From the NCBI RefSeq assembly GCF_012273895.1, contig NC_052121.1, forward strand, positions 186,001 through 250,000: 64,000 nt of DNA, in the 5' to 3' direction. The notes beneath the pieces were generated by a model. It made no database searches. It worked only from the letters and a program-made list of their open reading frames with translations, and had not been told where the DNA came from. This DNA comes from Zerene cesonia. Its lineage: Eukaryota; Arthropoda; Insecta; Lepidoptera; Pieridae. Shown piece by piece: positions 1 through 10,985 of this stretch. Numbering within the stretch: position 1 is the first letter of the stretch; each line of letters starts with the position of its first letter. Both the position numbers and the translations under genes were made by a program.

Positions 1-1193
1 CGCAATTCACGTGAACGGTAATAGATTCAAAACATTCGCACGTCAAAAATAATCGGCTTTCGATATTTCTTAGTCAAAATCTCGCGGTGTAGCGGAGCGG
101 AGAAGGTCATAGATTGTATCGTACGTCGGGTAATCTTCGCAACAATACCGAGATCACACGAGGCTGGCCTCTTGACAATCATACATAATGTAACGCGATT
201 ATTTGAATGTATTGTTGGGACGGATTCGTTGGAATAATTTAGGGTTGCTCTCAAGCTTGGATACAGTTGCCGTGAATATTAAGCGTTTGTTTATCTCGCT
301 CCTTATTTGCTGGCGTCACCGATTGAGTTTACATTGCGACTTGTACCGCAGACTCATTATTTATGAGCCTTCGTACAATCTGTGTAAATAAAAATAAATC
401 GATATTGCTATTAAGAGGACAATCTTTGAGTTTCTAGTTGATTGAGTCGAGCATTGAAAGACAGAATGAATACAATTTGGAATGAACATTTCGACTAACA
501 CATTGAGTAAATACTATTGAAATAGATTGATGTTTGGTGATGAAGTGTAAGTTATTTGTTTGAACCTGAACAATAAAAAGTCTGGCTTTGAGAAAATTAA
601 GACAAGCAATTTTTTTTTTAAGATTTACGTTTATAGATACTTAACCCAAATTGTAACAAACAGTTCGAAGGTCCAGATGTTCAAATATACTGCTATAGTG
701 TATTTTTCATAATTAATAAAAGCAATATATAGTTAAAACACGCTTTAATCATAGAATTACTTATATATATGATCCGATACAGACCGATCCTAGATACAGA
801 GTTTGAATTAAATCTGTCCGTGTGAACTGGGTTAAAATTGAGTCTAAAGGAGTCAATTACATACAAAAATACAGATGAAGTTAATAAAAACGTGTAAAAA
901 AGCAAGTGCTTCAAGTACAAATTAGTTATGGCGAGTCGAGATTCAACGGGCGCGTCTCAATACTGATCTTTATAGACGCTATGAAATGAAATATTTATGC
1001 ACTTGTGAGCAAATAGCTGTATCCTCTTGGAAAATGCAATATAATTTTTAATAACGGAGATTAAAGATCATATTGAATGACAATAGCTAAGCTTATACTA
1101 TTTTAATAGCCTATCTCGATTTATTTGCTTTTTAAGCCCCGACGCAAAAATAGGATTGGTGAAAATTTTTTTTTTATTTATATCAATTGGAAT
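1..1193. other. non-coding, AT-rich; left end slightly richer in GC
   Basis: No supported gene. The first 400 bases hold short open frames on both strands with no recognisable domain. A T run is at 610..619. No known repeat was recognised. Confidence 0.5.
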
Positions 1194-1370
1194 CTATACT
1201 AATATTATAAAGCTGAAGAGTTTGTTTGTTTGTTTTTTGTTTGAACGCGCTAATCTCAGAAACTGCTGGTCCGTTTTGTAAAATTATTTCAGAGTTAGAT
1301 AGCCCATATATGGAGGAAGGCAATAGGCTATATATGTACCACGGGTGAATCGGGGGCGGACCGCTAATTA
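1194..1370 (+). mobile_element. second Helitron-like/MITE family fragment
   Basis: It starts TATACTAATATTATAAAGCT and keeps the CTGGTCCG core and the ATATATGTACCACGGGTGAA region of a family with copies or fragments at 10376, 12490, 40360 and, inverted, 46864. The expected CTAG terminus is not recognisable, so the right end is approximate. Confidence 0.55.
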
Positions 1371-1848
1371 CTTATATAGGTGTATTATATTGATAATGAT
1401 AATTGTCACTTTTTGTTGTTTTATCGTCATTTTTGAGCGTGCCTATATGAATTGCACAGAAGAAAAAAATATATGTATTATAAATGTACAATAATATAAC
1501 ATAGGTAGTATATATAATGCTGAAGTTTTATTGATTAAAACAATAATTATACAAATTATAAATCGATGTTGTAAGCCAAGTCTGCTGTAAGCCTATTGCT
1601 TGGGCGGCGAGTCGAGCACTCGCCTGAGCATCCGTTTCACAAATCACTGTCCGGTCCAGCCCTCTACAGATTGAGGTTAGGTGTTAAAATGCAAGGCAAT
1701 TAAATTTCTGTACAATTATGTGTTGTACCAAAATTAGTATTACTCATTTTTATCTAAATTTTAGGATTAATATAAAACCGTAACTATTTTATGCGATGAT
1801 AAATTTCGAGTAATTAATTATTTATATTCGTTCAAATCCTATCCTACT
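1371..1848. other. non-coding; possible short repeat at 1575..1670
   Basis: The only feature is a GC-richer patch (AGTCGAGCACTCGCCTGAGC, 1610 onward) that may be a diverged retroelement piece. The rest is AT-rich. Confidence 0.4.
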
Positions 1849-2050
1849 TCCTACTAATATTATAAATGGGAAAGTTTATAAGGATTTGTGTGTATTTGTT
1901 ACTCTTTCATGCAAAACTACTCAACGGATTGCAATGAAATTTACGGTACGTAGAAAGCTGGACAACTGGAAAAACATACAAACAGCTTTTGATCCTGATA
2001 CTCCTACGGGATATAGACTTTCACGGATGAAAACGCAGGGCGCAGCTAGT
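1849..2050 (+). mobile_element. Helitron-like element (Lep1-type), first of a tandem pair
   Basis: It starts TCCTACTAATATTATAAATG and ends with a CGCAGCTAG(T) terminus. A TC 5' end, a CTAG 3' end and no terminal inverted repeats are hallmarks of non-autonomous Helitrons, and this layout matches the abundant Lep1-type elements of Lepidoptera. The copy is diverged; for example, the usual GCGGGTGAAACCGCGG hairpin is corrupted. It codes for nothing. Confidence 0.75.
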
Positions 2051-2057
2051 CCTACTA

Positions 2058-2258
2058 TCCTACTAATATTATAAATACGAAAGTTTGTAAGGATGTGTGT
2101 GTGTTTGTTGCTTTTTCAGGCAAAGACTACTGAACTGATTGCAATTAAATTTGGTACGTAGACAGCTGGACAACTGGAATAACATACAGGCAACTTTTTA
2201 TGCCGATATTCCTACGGGATACGGACTTAAGCGGGTGAAACCGCGGGGAGAAGCTAGT
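2058..2258 (+). mobile_element. Helitron-like element (Lep1-type), second of a tandem pair
   Basis: It begins TCCTACTAATATTATAAATA and ends GCGGGTGAAACCGCGGGGAG then AAGCTAGT. The GCGG...CCGC hairpin just before CTAG is the Helitron 3' signal. It follows the previous copy in the same orientation with only a 7-bp spacer, a head-to-tail pair. Confidence 0.8.
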
Positions 2259-2492
2259 TATCTATATATATAGTTATTATATTTTAAATCAAATGTTCTA
2301 ATTATATTTATGCGATAATGGATAAGTTACATTCCTTCTAACTATACTTAAGCGGTGATCGACTTGGAATTGTGAAAAAGTAAGAAATATGTCGTATTTA
2401 TAATAATTTTTTCAAGTGGATAAATGTTTAAATAATTTTAAACACTTGGCTAGTACATAATAAAATTAAATTATTATGTATTAATGTATGTG

Positions 2493-2828
2493 GTAGTCGA
2501 GCACGCTTCGGCACGAATTGGGCCAGCTCGCACCGGGGAAGTACCACACCCCCACAGAAGACCGGCGTGAAATAGCATTCTGCTATGTTTCGTTCAGTGA
2601 GTGGGGGAGCTGGAGGCCCATATTCTTTTCCTTCCCCTTCCGAGTCCTTTCCTTTATTACTCTCGCCAATCCTTTCTTAATCCCTTCCCAATTTAAAGTC
2701 GGCAATCCATTTGTAGAGGCGTAAGGTCTGTAATCGACCTTTCGCCTCTACAAATGTTCATGGGCGGTGGTAGCGCTTACCATCAGGCGTCCCACCAGCT
2801 CCATTGCCGACTGTGCCATAAAAAAAAA
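2493..2828 (+). mobile_element. SINE-like element, subfamily with GTCGGCAAT closing stem
   Basis: A near-complete 336-bp copy: head GTAGTCGAGCACGCTTCGGC, a C+T-rich middle, a folded 3' domain (2698..2811) and a short A tail. Head and tail match copies at 6060 and 8195, but the 3' domain differs: stem GTCGGCAAT/ATTGCCGAC, and a 19-nt inverted repeat 2709..2727/2737..2755 (18 of 19 paired) where others carry an 11-nt one. It resembles lepidopteran SINEs of the Metulj kind, from memory only. No flanking target-site duplication was seen. Confidence 0.75.
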
Positions 2829-3828
2829 TCCAAGTCAATCCAGAACATTGATCTAAAAATAATAATAAACGAACTTATCAGTTGATTTCGCAGTATTACA
2901 TACAGCTGATATACCATGAATTAGATTATATGTTTACATACCTCAACCAATCGATAATTTATCCATGTAGAGGACGTCTATTAAAAATTTCCTGTTTATA
3001 TACCTGCTTCTATATATGTATTACTAGCTGCTAATCCCGGCTTCGCTCTAATGGACTCAGTAGGTATAAAAATACTACTTTGCTCTTGAATAGTAAAGCT
3101 TTCAGAAGGTGACAGAAATTTCATGGTCGGAGCATTACTTTCGAAGATTATCTGTGCAGTTTTTAAATAAACCGACCCATCATATTGAAACCAATTTTAC
3201 AATATTACGGTTCCACATCGATAGACAGCAATTTATTAAAATTTCTGCATCCAATTATAAGCCGTATGTTGCGAATCACCATTCGTCACAGAAATCTATC
3301 CCCTAAGATTTTAATTAATGTTACGGTGACATGACATATGATTCTTCTACTTTACATTTTCCAAACTACATTCTCATCCTGTTCTCTAAAGTCTATGCGT
3401 TAAACATCAAATATGGGAGTAAAAAGTACACCTTTTGTGTGTTTACAGTACGCTGTAAATAACAAAGCGCAGTCATAGCGAATGAGTAAAACATAACGCT
3501 ACAATACTTTATACTCTATAGTAAGCTGCATTCCACGACACCCTTTGTTGAATCTTCGCTGGCCCATTTACTTTTACACTAAATTATCTCTGTATTGTAA
3601 CAACTTTGTTGTACAATTTGTGTAGTTAACATAATGAAGTGTGGACACTCCACAGAGTTTTAGATTGCGGCTTATTAAGCCTAAAGGTACATATGTGTGC
3701 TATTTGGATTTAGTGTTTGTTACATCGAAGATATTCTGTTATATATAGTTATTGGGACCAAGCAAGCGGCTACAAAATATATAGATTTTTTCATCATCAT
3801 TGGTATTATCAACATCATCACTGTTTGA
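2829..3828. other. non-coding; one CTAG-type repeat end
   Basis: ACTAGCTGCTAATCCCGGCT at about 3024 looks like the inverted end of a short element; the body is not identifiable. Otherwise nothing seen. Confidence 0.4.
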
Positions 3829-3978
3829 AACGGCGAAGTACAAGATCGTGAAGAAAGCGACGTGTCGGAAAATCGAAAGTTAATACTATGACTTTTGACA
3901 TCTACCTACCCGTACATGGTCACACGTTATGGACTGAACCCTTAATGGGAACATAATATATCGGCCGATGATGATTAT
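3829..3978 (+). mobile_element. (GAT)n-tailed SINE/LINE 3'-end element
   Basis: AACGGCGAAGTACAAGATCG, GTTATGGACTGAACCCTTAA and a GATGATGATTATGG tail are diverged matches to an element also seen at 26590. The (GAT)n end resembles the 3' repeats of some non-LTR retrotransposons. Confidence 0.5.
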
Positions 3979-6059
3979 GGTGATCGCTTTACCAGAAAAT
4001 GATGATTTTTCAGGTTCTTGATGTAGAGAGAAGGAAATAATTAGATGTAAGCATAATATTAAGATTACAAGAAAACGTTGTATGTCAATGCAGTATAAAA
4101 TACCGTGCTTTATGTAATGCGATGAAAAATATAGGTATTTATCTACTGTTGGATCTTTCTGCGATATCTATATTTAATTTTCTATATAATTCTTAACATA
4201 TTTAAAACAAATTCAGAAGATATTCTAACGAGAACGTCATAAGCATCTTTTCTAAAAATATACGCGCGGAGATAATTTAATATACGTATTACAAAGTCAT
4301 AGAAGTAATAAAAATACTGCCACATATAAGGCTATTCGCTCCACGAATTTTTTCCATCATAAATAAGAAAAACTATCATTCACAGTTCAGTCTCCCCAAA
4401 TATTGCCACCCTGTCTAGGGCTCGTAGGGCTGTCTCATTTATTTTTATTTTGCATATTTATTAAACAATTTCATACAGATATAACTCCAGTACATTTTGG
4501 GTTATCTTGATCCAAGAAAATTGAAAATCGGCTTGTAAGGGAGTTTTGTATAATATACATTTTTTATTGCAATGTAATTCTGGTGTGAAGTCAATAAAAA
4601 TATGATGGAGGAATCTTTTATATAGATATTTTTTTACAAGCGGTTAAGAATATATTATTATTTATAGGCAATAATAACATACCTTGTAAAATAGGGAATA
4701 CATTTCGTATTTAAAAATTCTCAAAGAGAATAATATTGAACTCTACTTTAGCGATTTTTGGTCCCCATCGAGATGTTCCTTTGACCGGGTTACTGCATTT
4801 GTATGTTCATATGTTTAAAATATAAGAATATCAAAATTGCGGCAGCCCTAGGTCTCCGCCATCAATCTCAGATAGCAAACATTCGTCAACAGAGTGTATA
4901 AAAAGTGCATTCGGGTTGATACAGTAATCCGGAAAGTCATAACAACTTCAGACGAAAAGCAATTTATACTTCATTTAGTCGGTTCCACTGAGTTATTGCT
5001 CAAATATTTTACAAACTCTCGGATCCAGTTTATGAAAAGTTTTTTACTGCATATTTCACTTGGTTGTAAAACAAATAAGGTGAAAAATAACGCTTTATGA
5101 TTTTGCGATGGTTTCGGGAATTTGCTAGACCTTTTAGCGTGTTTGTCTAGGATTTTATGGCTGGATTAAATTAAAGTTAGTAGTTGGGGCATTCTTGTAA
5201 TATTTTAGTGTGGAGTTATTTTATCATAATATGATTTATTACACATTTCAGAGGAATAGGGTTCCGTTTATGAGGCAGCAGACATCAGAGGGCCATATCA
5301 AGCCCGTTGTTCAGAATGTATGTAACATATAATTGGAATATTGCATTTATAACGAAAATGATGAAACAGATGTGAAATTTATATTTCTAAAAAATGATCT
5401 ACTCAAACACGACTATAAAACTTCCGTGTTATTTATGATTGACATTATATCACAAACGTAAAGTAAACGTAGCTTCAGGGAAGTTAAAAAAGGACTTAAG
5501 TTACACACACAAACACACATACAATCAGGATTGTAATTAAATGAAATCATTATTATTTAAATTTTCTCTCGGTCGTATAAACTTGTTACTCATGAACAGT
5601 TGAACAAATACCAAACATTTCAACAATACTTGAAATCAAAATGAAAATTCAGTTCAGATTTTCGATGAGTTTTCGATTGAACTCAGTACACGTCAAAAGG
5701 CCAAAGAAACTTTAATGCTAAGCTAGTTTTGATTACGCGAACGTAAATAAATTACGATAACAAAAGTTTAGTTGTGGAGTCAGAAAATCTTATTGGTGCT
5801 TTTATGTTGTCTTGAGTACTCGTTACTCGTAGGATGTGTTTATTTTCATCCATTTTAGGATATTTCTAATCAAATTCAAAAAAGTAGGTGTTTATCTATT
5901 CGACTGTATTTTTTGTGTTTGTTACCTTATAACTTTATACGGCGGGAAAGATTATATTATTTATTTATCATTATTCTTTTTATTCTAGTACATTCCATGC
6001 GTCACTGAAATTTGGTCTGAAAACTTGAAGGGGGTTTATTTTTAATATAAATTAGATTC
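3979..6059. other. non-coding, AT-rich
   Basis: No supported gene or clear repeat. An AC-rich run (ACACACACAAACACACATAC) lies at about 5503. Open frames are under 70 codons with no family resemblance. Confidence 0.5.
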
Positions 6060-6385
6060 TTTTTTTTTTATGTCATAGCGGGCATCTGAACTGGTGGTTT
6101 GCCTGATGGTAAGCGAACACCACCGCCCATAAACATTCGCAAAGGTAGTATCTCCGTGAATGGGCTGCCCGCTTTTATGGGGTAAGGGAAAAGGAAAGGA
6201 TTAACGACTGGAAAGAAGGAATGAACTGTACGGGTGAGGAAAAGGAAACGGGCCTCTGGCTCCCCCACACACCGTACGAAACACAGTGGCATACCACTAT
6301 TTCACGCCGGTTTTCTGTGGGGGTGTGGTACTTCCCCGGTGCGAGCTGGCCCAATTCGTGCCGAAGCGTGCTCGACTCCCACAAT
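6060..6385 (-). mobile_element. SINE-like element, near complete, inverted
   Basis: A T run (the inverted A tail) is followed by ATGTCATAGCGGGCATCTGA, the middle, and the inverted head ending CGTGCTCGACTCCCACAAT. The closing stem is nearly intact (one mismatch) and the element matches the copy at 8195 closely. Confidence 0.8.
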
Positions 6386-8194
6386 GAGCATATTCACTAC
6401 ATAAATAGTACAATATCAATTTGTGCATACAGCTTTGGGGTTTCTATGGCTTTTTTATGATTTTGTTTGAAAAAAAATATAGCCTCTTTATCAATTCTCT
6501 ATATTTATTATTATTTAGCAGCATAACGCTTTATTACGCAGTCTAGCTTAAAACATAGGCTTAGAAGAACATGCTGGTGCACTGTTACACAAAACTCGTT
6601 ATTTCTAAGCCTCTAATGCTTTCTTTGCTGGCTCACTTCGTAGCACAATGCAGTTGCAGTTACAGTTCGCCTCCACATTTTAGTCCAGTTTTCTCGTTAT
6701 ATTTTACAACATTTTTTAATTCGTTCTGTAGTTACGGCTTTGCATTTACAGTTCGTTAGACTTTATTCACTAGATCGTGGTTTAAATGTATGTAGTTTGC
6801 GTTTAATGACGGCGAATTTTTATTACTTTTATAATAAATTTTATTCGTCTCTATCTGTATGCGATTCTTATACGATATTACATTAGGATGTAACATTTTA
6901 TTTCAAAATTGTAGTATAATGTTACATACGATCTTTTGAATTGAAGCAGGTTCAAATCAAAATCATCGTCACAAAGACACATACATATACAGAAATTGAC
7001 CTCAATCTTGTAACATCCCTCTTTTTGTTACGGGGAATAAAATTAAGTCAACAAGAACGTAGAAAGAAATGAATGGTCATTTACATTACGATTATTTCGT
7101 TATGTGATGTATTTTAATTTTGAATATAGAATAAATGTTAAATTAACGTTCCACAGCAATGATTGCTAATTGCATAAAATATTATTATTGTGCAGAATGT
7201 GTATTAACACAATGCAAGCGCCGCGCCTCGGAAAATGGCGGAAAAACGATCAAAATGCTAATGGTCGTCAATATGGCAGGCGACAGTGATTGATCGCCGC
7301 TGTGTGCTTCACTCGTAATCCGAAAATTCTAGATTCCAGTCCACATACACTATATTCTTTTGCATAATTTGTTCAAACTCAAGAAATTGTCGATGTTTTC
7401 TATTGCGTTACGTTACGTTTTTGTGTGAATCGGGTCGTTTGAGTCCTTTGATCTATCCTTAACACTAAAAAATAAATAAGTTATCGAAATGTCCGTGATA
7501 TTGGGATGCTCCTTTGTTTTTGGGACGTCAGTTCATTATATAGGATATGCTAAAGCGATAACGAGCTGTGTTATACATTTAGTTATATTTACTTATTTTA
7601 ATTTAATAGAAATAGGCTTAATCATTCTATAGAACAATTGCGCTCAAATTCGACGATATTAGTTCTTTAGAAAGGTGAAAAGTACTTACAAAATGAATTA
7701 TGGATATTTAAATAAATAACGTGATAAAGAACGAAAAATTCACAAAGGTAATCTAAATGTAAATGCTAGCTATAGACTCATGTTTCGCAGCAGAGATATG
7801 AGTTAGCAGTTTTTACGAAGTTTTGAAAACTTCACTCTCAGGTATGATAATCTCGAGCCGGTTTGTTGGGAAATTTTAGAAAACTTTTATAAAACTTAAA
7901 CATTACAAACTATCTCTTATACGGCAACTCCGTTTGGAGACTTGCAAATTGTTGTTTGATCACGCAATTTAACTTTTATTTGTTCGGAATGGAAATTAAA
8001 CCACTTTATCTGTTTATTTATTGACAAATGATTCTGTTAACTTGTATTAGAATTCATTTTGAAAGAACAATGCTGCATGTGTAAAGATATGTTATTATTA
8101 AATAATGAAGTTTTATAACTATCGTTATAGGGTTTTATATGCCAATGATTCTTATTCAATGATGTATGATTTAATATATATGAACGATACGTAT
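6386..8194. other. non-coding with a CpG-richer patch at 7208..7320
   Basis: The patch carries GCAAGCGCCGCGCCTCGG, then AAAATGGCGGAAAAACG and a second ATGGC further on. It is not a recognised repeat and could be a conserved regulatory block. The remainder is AT-rich. Confidence 0.35.
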
Positions 8195-8521
8195 TGTGGG
8201 AGTCGAGCACGCTTCGGCACGAATTGAGCCAGCTCGCACCGGGGAAGTACCACACCCCCACAAAAAACCGGCGTGAAATAGTGGCATGCCACTGTGTTTC
8301 GTACGGTGAGTGGGGGAGCCGGAGGCCCGTTTCCTTTTCCTCACCCGTCCTAGTCCATTCCTTCTTTCCAGTCGTTAATCCTTTCGTTTTCCCTTACCCC
8401 ATAAAAGCGGGCAGCGCATTCACAGAGGTACTACCTTTGCGTGTGTTTATGGGCGGTGGTGATCGCTTACCATCAGGCGAACCACCAGCTCAGCTGCCCG
8501 CTATGACATAAAAAAAAAAAA
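8195..8521 (+). mobile_element. SINE-like element, near complete, subfamily with GCGGGCAGC closing stem
   Basis: Head TGTGGGAGTCGAGCACGCTT, internal GTTTCGTACGGTGAGTGGGG, 3' domain 8407..8501 and an A tail. The 3' domain folds as closing stem 8407..8415/8493..8501 (9 of 9), hairpin 8418..8428/8434..8444, and hairpin GGTGGT (8455)/ACCACC (8481) with inner CGC/GCG. One frame is open for 105 codons across the element; this recurs in part in other copies and is not evidence of a gene. Confidence 0.85.
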
Positions 8522-10375
8522 TATCATCATAGGAAATAAAAGCAAAATTTATTTTTCACAAAAATCTTCCTTTCTCTCTCTATCTTTCGTAAGTCAACTT
8601 TACATTTTTTAGATATTTTATTGATTTATTTAGTATTTTGTATGAGAAAAAAATACAAAAAGCAAAGCAAAGAAGGCCGCTTCAAGCATTAAATAAATGA
8701 TTTACATGCTTGACACATTGTCACTGGCCTAATTGTTTTGAACTTCAAATGTTAAAAAACAAAATGGCTGCATCAGCGAGTGAAACGGAGAAAGCAAAGT
8801 GGGTCAGTTTATTGTACAGTACTTGGCGAGAGAAGCGGGTGTACTCTAATTATGTGTTATCGAATCAGCGAAGCGGTCATGGGCTGACCCGCGCGCTACA
8901 CGTTACATTTAACATTTGTTTTGTTGAATCACACGTCACATACATTAATTATATTAACTATATAGTCACCCGGAAATGTGTGAAATAAATGATACAGGTA
9001 CCTTTATTTATAGATAGTTATTTATAGACAATATTTCCTAGGAAATCTCATCACTTCCTAAATAACAAGCTGATGTATAGCTTAAGTATGAATTTTCCCC
9101 CGTGCACAGATCTGGTTGAATACTAAAAAATATACATGATAACATTGTCAATTTACATAATGATAGTTATGTAATCTACACACATTATTGACAGTGAACC
9201 AAAGGTCCGAACGGCCCTAATTAACTTTTGCATATAATATTAGTGATATGAGGGTACTTAATGCTAAATAAATAAATGCATACCTTAGTGCTGTCTCTAA
9301 ATCAGCAATGATACTAGGGGGTATTATATACTTCATATTTATTTAATAGTCGAGATAAATACAATCTAACAACTCAACAATATAAAATTGGTATAATATA
9401 AATCAATTTACATTCCAACTTCATTATACTTACAAAAATTATCAATATAAGAAATTGTAAATGTCCCTAAAATAATATAAAAAAGTTTTGCGTAATTTTC
9501 AGCATCATTATGTATTTTAAATTCGATACAGCAAAAAATTATTGAACAGTCTCTTAAATAGATTCTTTTTAAAGAATAGAAATAATAAACGCAGATTTAT
9601 TAAGTATCAGAATGCTTTAAAAAACTAAAAATTAATGTTCTTTTAACACTATTATTGGAAAAGCCCAGAGAGCACAAGATTTCACTAACGTTGTGTTTAG
9701 GTAAAAAGATTTGTAAGTGGTTCACAAACATGTTTGTATAGACCATGCACTCTCACAAACTAACGTGTTTATGTTCAGTGTGATTCTAAAAGGGCAAAGT
9801 ACAGTACAATTTAACAATATAGCAATAAATATATACAAGACAACAAATATTTCATACATTTAATAACTAACTATTAATGAAAGAATGGTGTATAACTAAA
9901 ATCAATCAGGGAACAAAGCATAACTATAGCCATGATTAAAGTAACATCAACTGAGATTGAGCTTTATTTGTTAAAGCTTGATCGATAAAGCTAGCAGTAA
10001 GGTATAGACTAGACTAAAGGTAATGAATTAGGTTCTAAACCAGACGACAGATATAATTTTATTGAATGGATAAAACGTATCAAAGGGAATTCGAATCAAT
10101 TTCCCTTTGTGTGCTTTATCAAATAATAGGTTTATTGTTTCAGGTGCGTTTCATTTTAAATCCAATTGAAATTTAAAAACAGGATGAATCTGTTAAAAAA
10201 GCTATTGAAACTACATAAAATATTTCAAAAGTTTGGAATTTGTATTCATCTTTAAAGGGAGCGATTTTTTTTTGGTTTATTTGGTTAATAGGTTAAAAAT
10301 AAATGTATTTGGACTGTTTATCTGTTTCGAATAAAACTGTACAAAAATATACGTGCCTTAAGGTGACGAAAATGT
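8522..10375. other. non-coding, AT-rich
   Basis: A 92-codon open frame at 8710..8988 includes a GC-richer stretch (CATGGGCTGACCCGCGCGCT) but resembles no known protein. No repeats were recognised between 9000 and 10375. Confidence 0.45.
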
Positions 10376-10492
10376 TATATTTCTGTGTGTTTTGTATTAA
10401 GGCAAAAACTACTGGACCGATATAAAAAAATTCACCATTCATAAAGCTGTAACTCACTGAGTGATATAGGGTATGTATGTACCACGCGCAAG
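10376..10492 (+). mobile_element. decayed fragment of the 1194-type family
   Basis: GGCAAAAACTACTGGACCGA and TATGTATGTACCACGCGCAA are the surviving blocks. Confidence 0.45.
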
Positions 10493-10825
10493 TAATACCA
10501 ATGTTACTAGATTAACATTTACAAGATACACAAAGATTTAATAAAGGACTAGTCCGCACAATTGCATGGGCGTGATTATCTGTTTTGAGGAAGAGTCTTT
10601 AAAGGGTAAAGTCTACAACCAGGCTGTCCTTGCTGCGTGCAGCACAATCGGATATCCATTGATCACTGTCCGGCTGATTCTAACTGATTACTTTACATCG
10701 CTTGATAAGGGTGATTGAACAAAGGAGTTACACTAATGAGACTGTTTGTAAATTGATTTTGAATTCGTGTATGGCTTCGATTGGAAAAGTATATTTAATT
10801 TGTATAAATTCGTTTATCGAGTTTT

Positions 10826-10985
10826 AAACCCTTGACCCAAAAAGAGGGTTAGGAGTTTGACGTCGATGTCTGTCTGTATGTGTGTGTATGTGAGTCTGTT
10901 TGTAGCATCGTAGGTCACAAACGGGGTGATTAATTTGAATACCGTTTTGAAAGATAGTTTTGAAATGTAATAAAATCTAGTTCGC
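10826..10985 (+). repeat. interspersed repeat fragment with TGTCTG run
   Basis: AACCCTTGACCCAAAAAGAG, TTTGACGTCGATGTCTGTCT and GTAGCATCGTAGGTCACAAA followed by GTTTTGAAAGATAG. I recognise the block order as a dispersed lepidopteran repeat; class unknown. Confidence 0.45.

Noticed and set aside
6175..6384. Open frames within the inverted SINE-like copy (and at 2518..2724, 62616..62931, 56502..56770)
   Set aside because: They follow the repeat and break at different points in each copy; there is no independent evidence for a protein.
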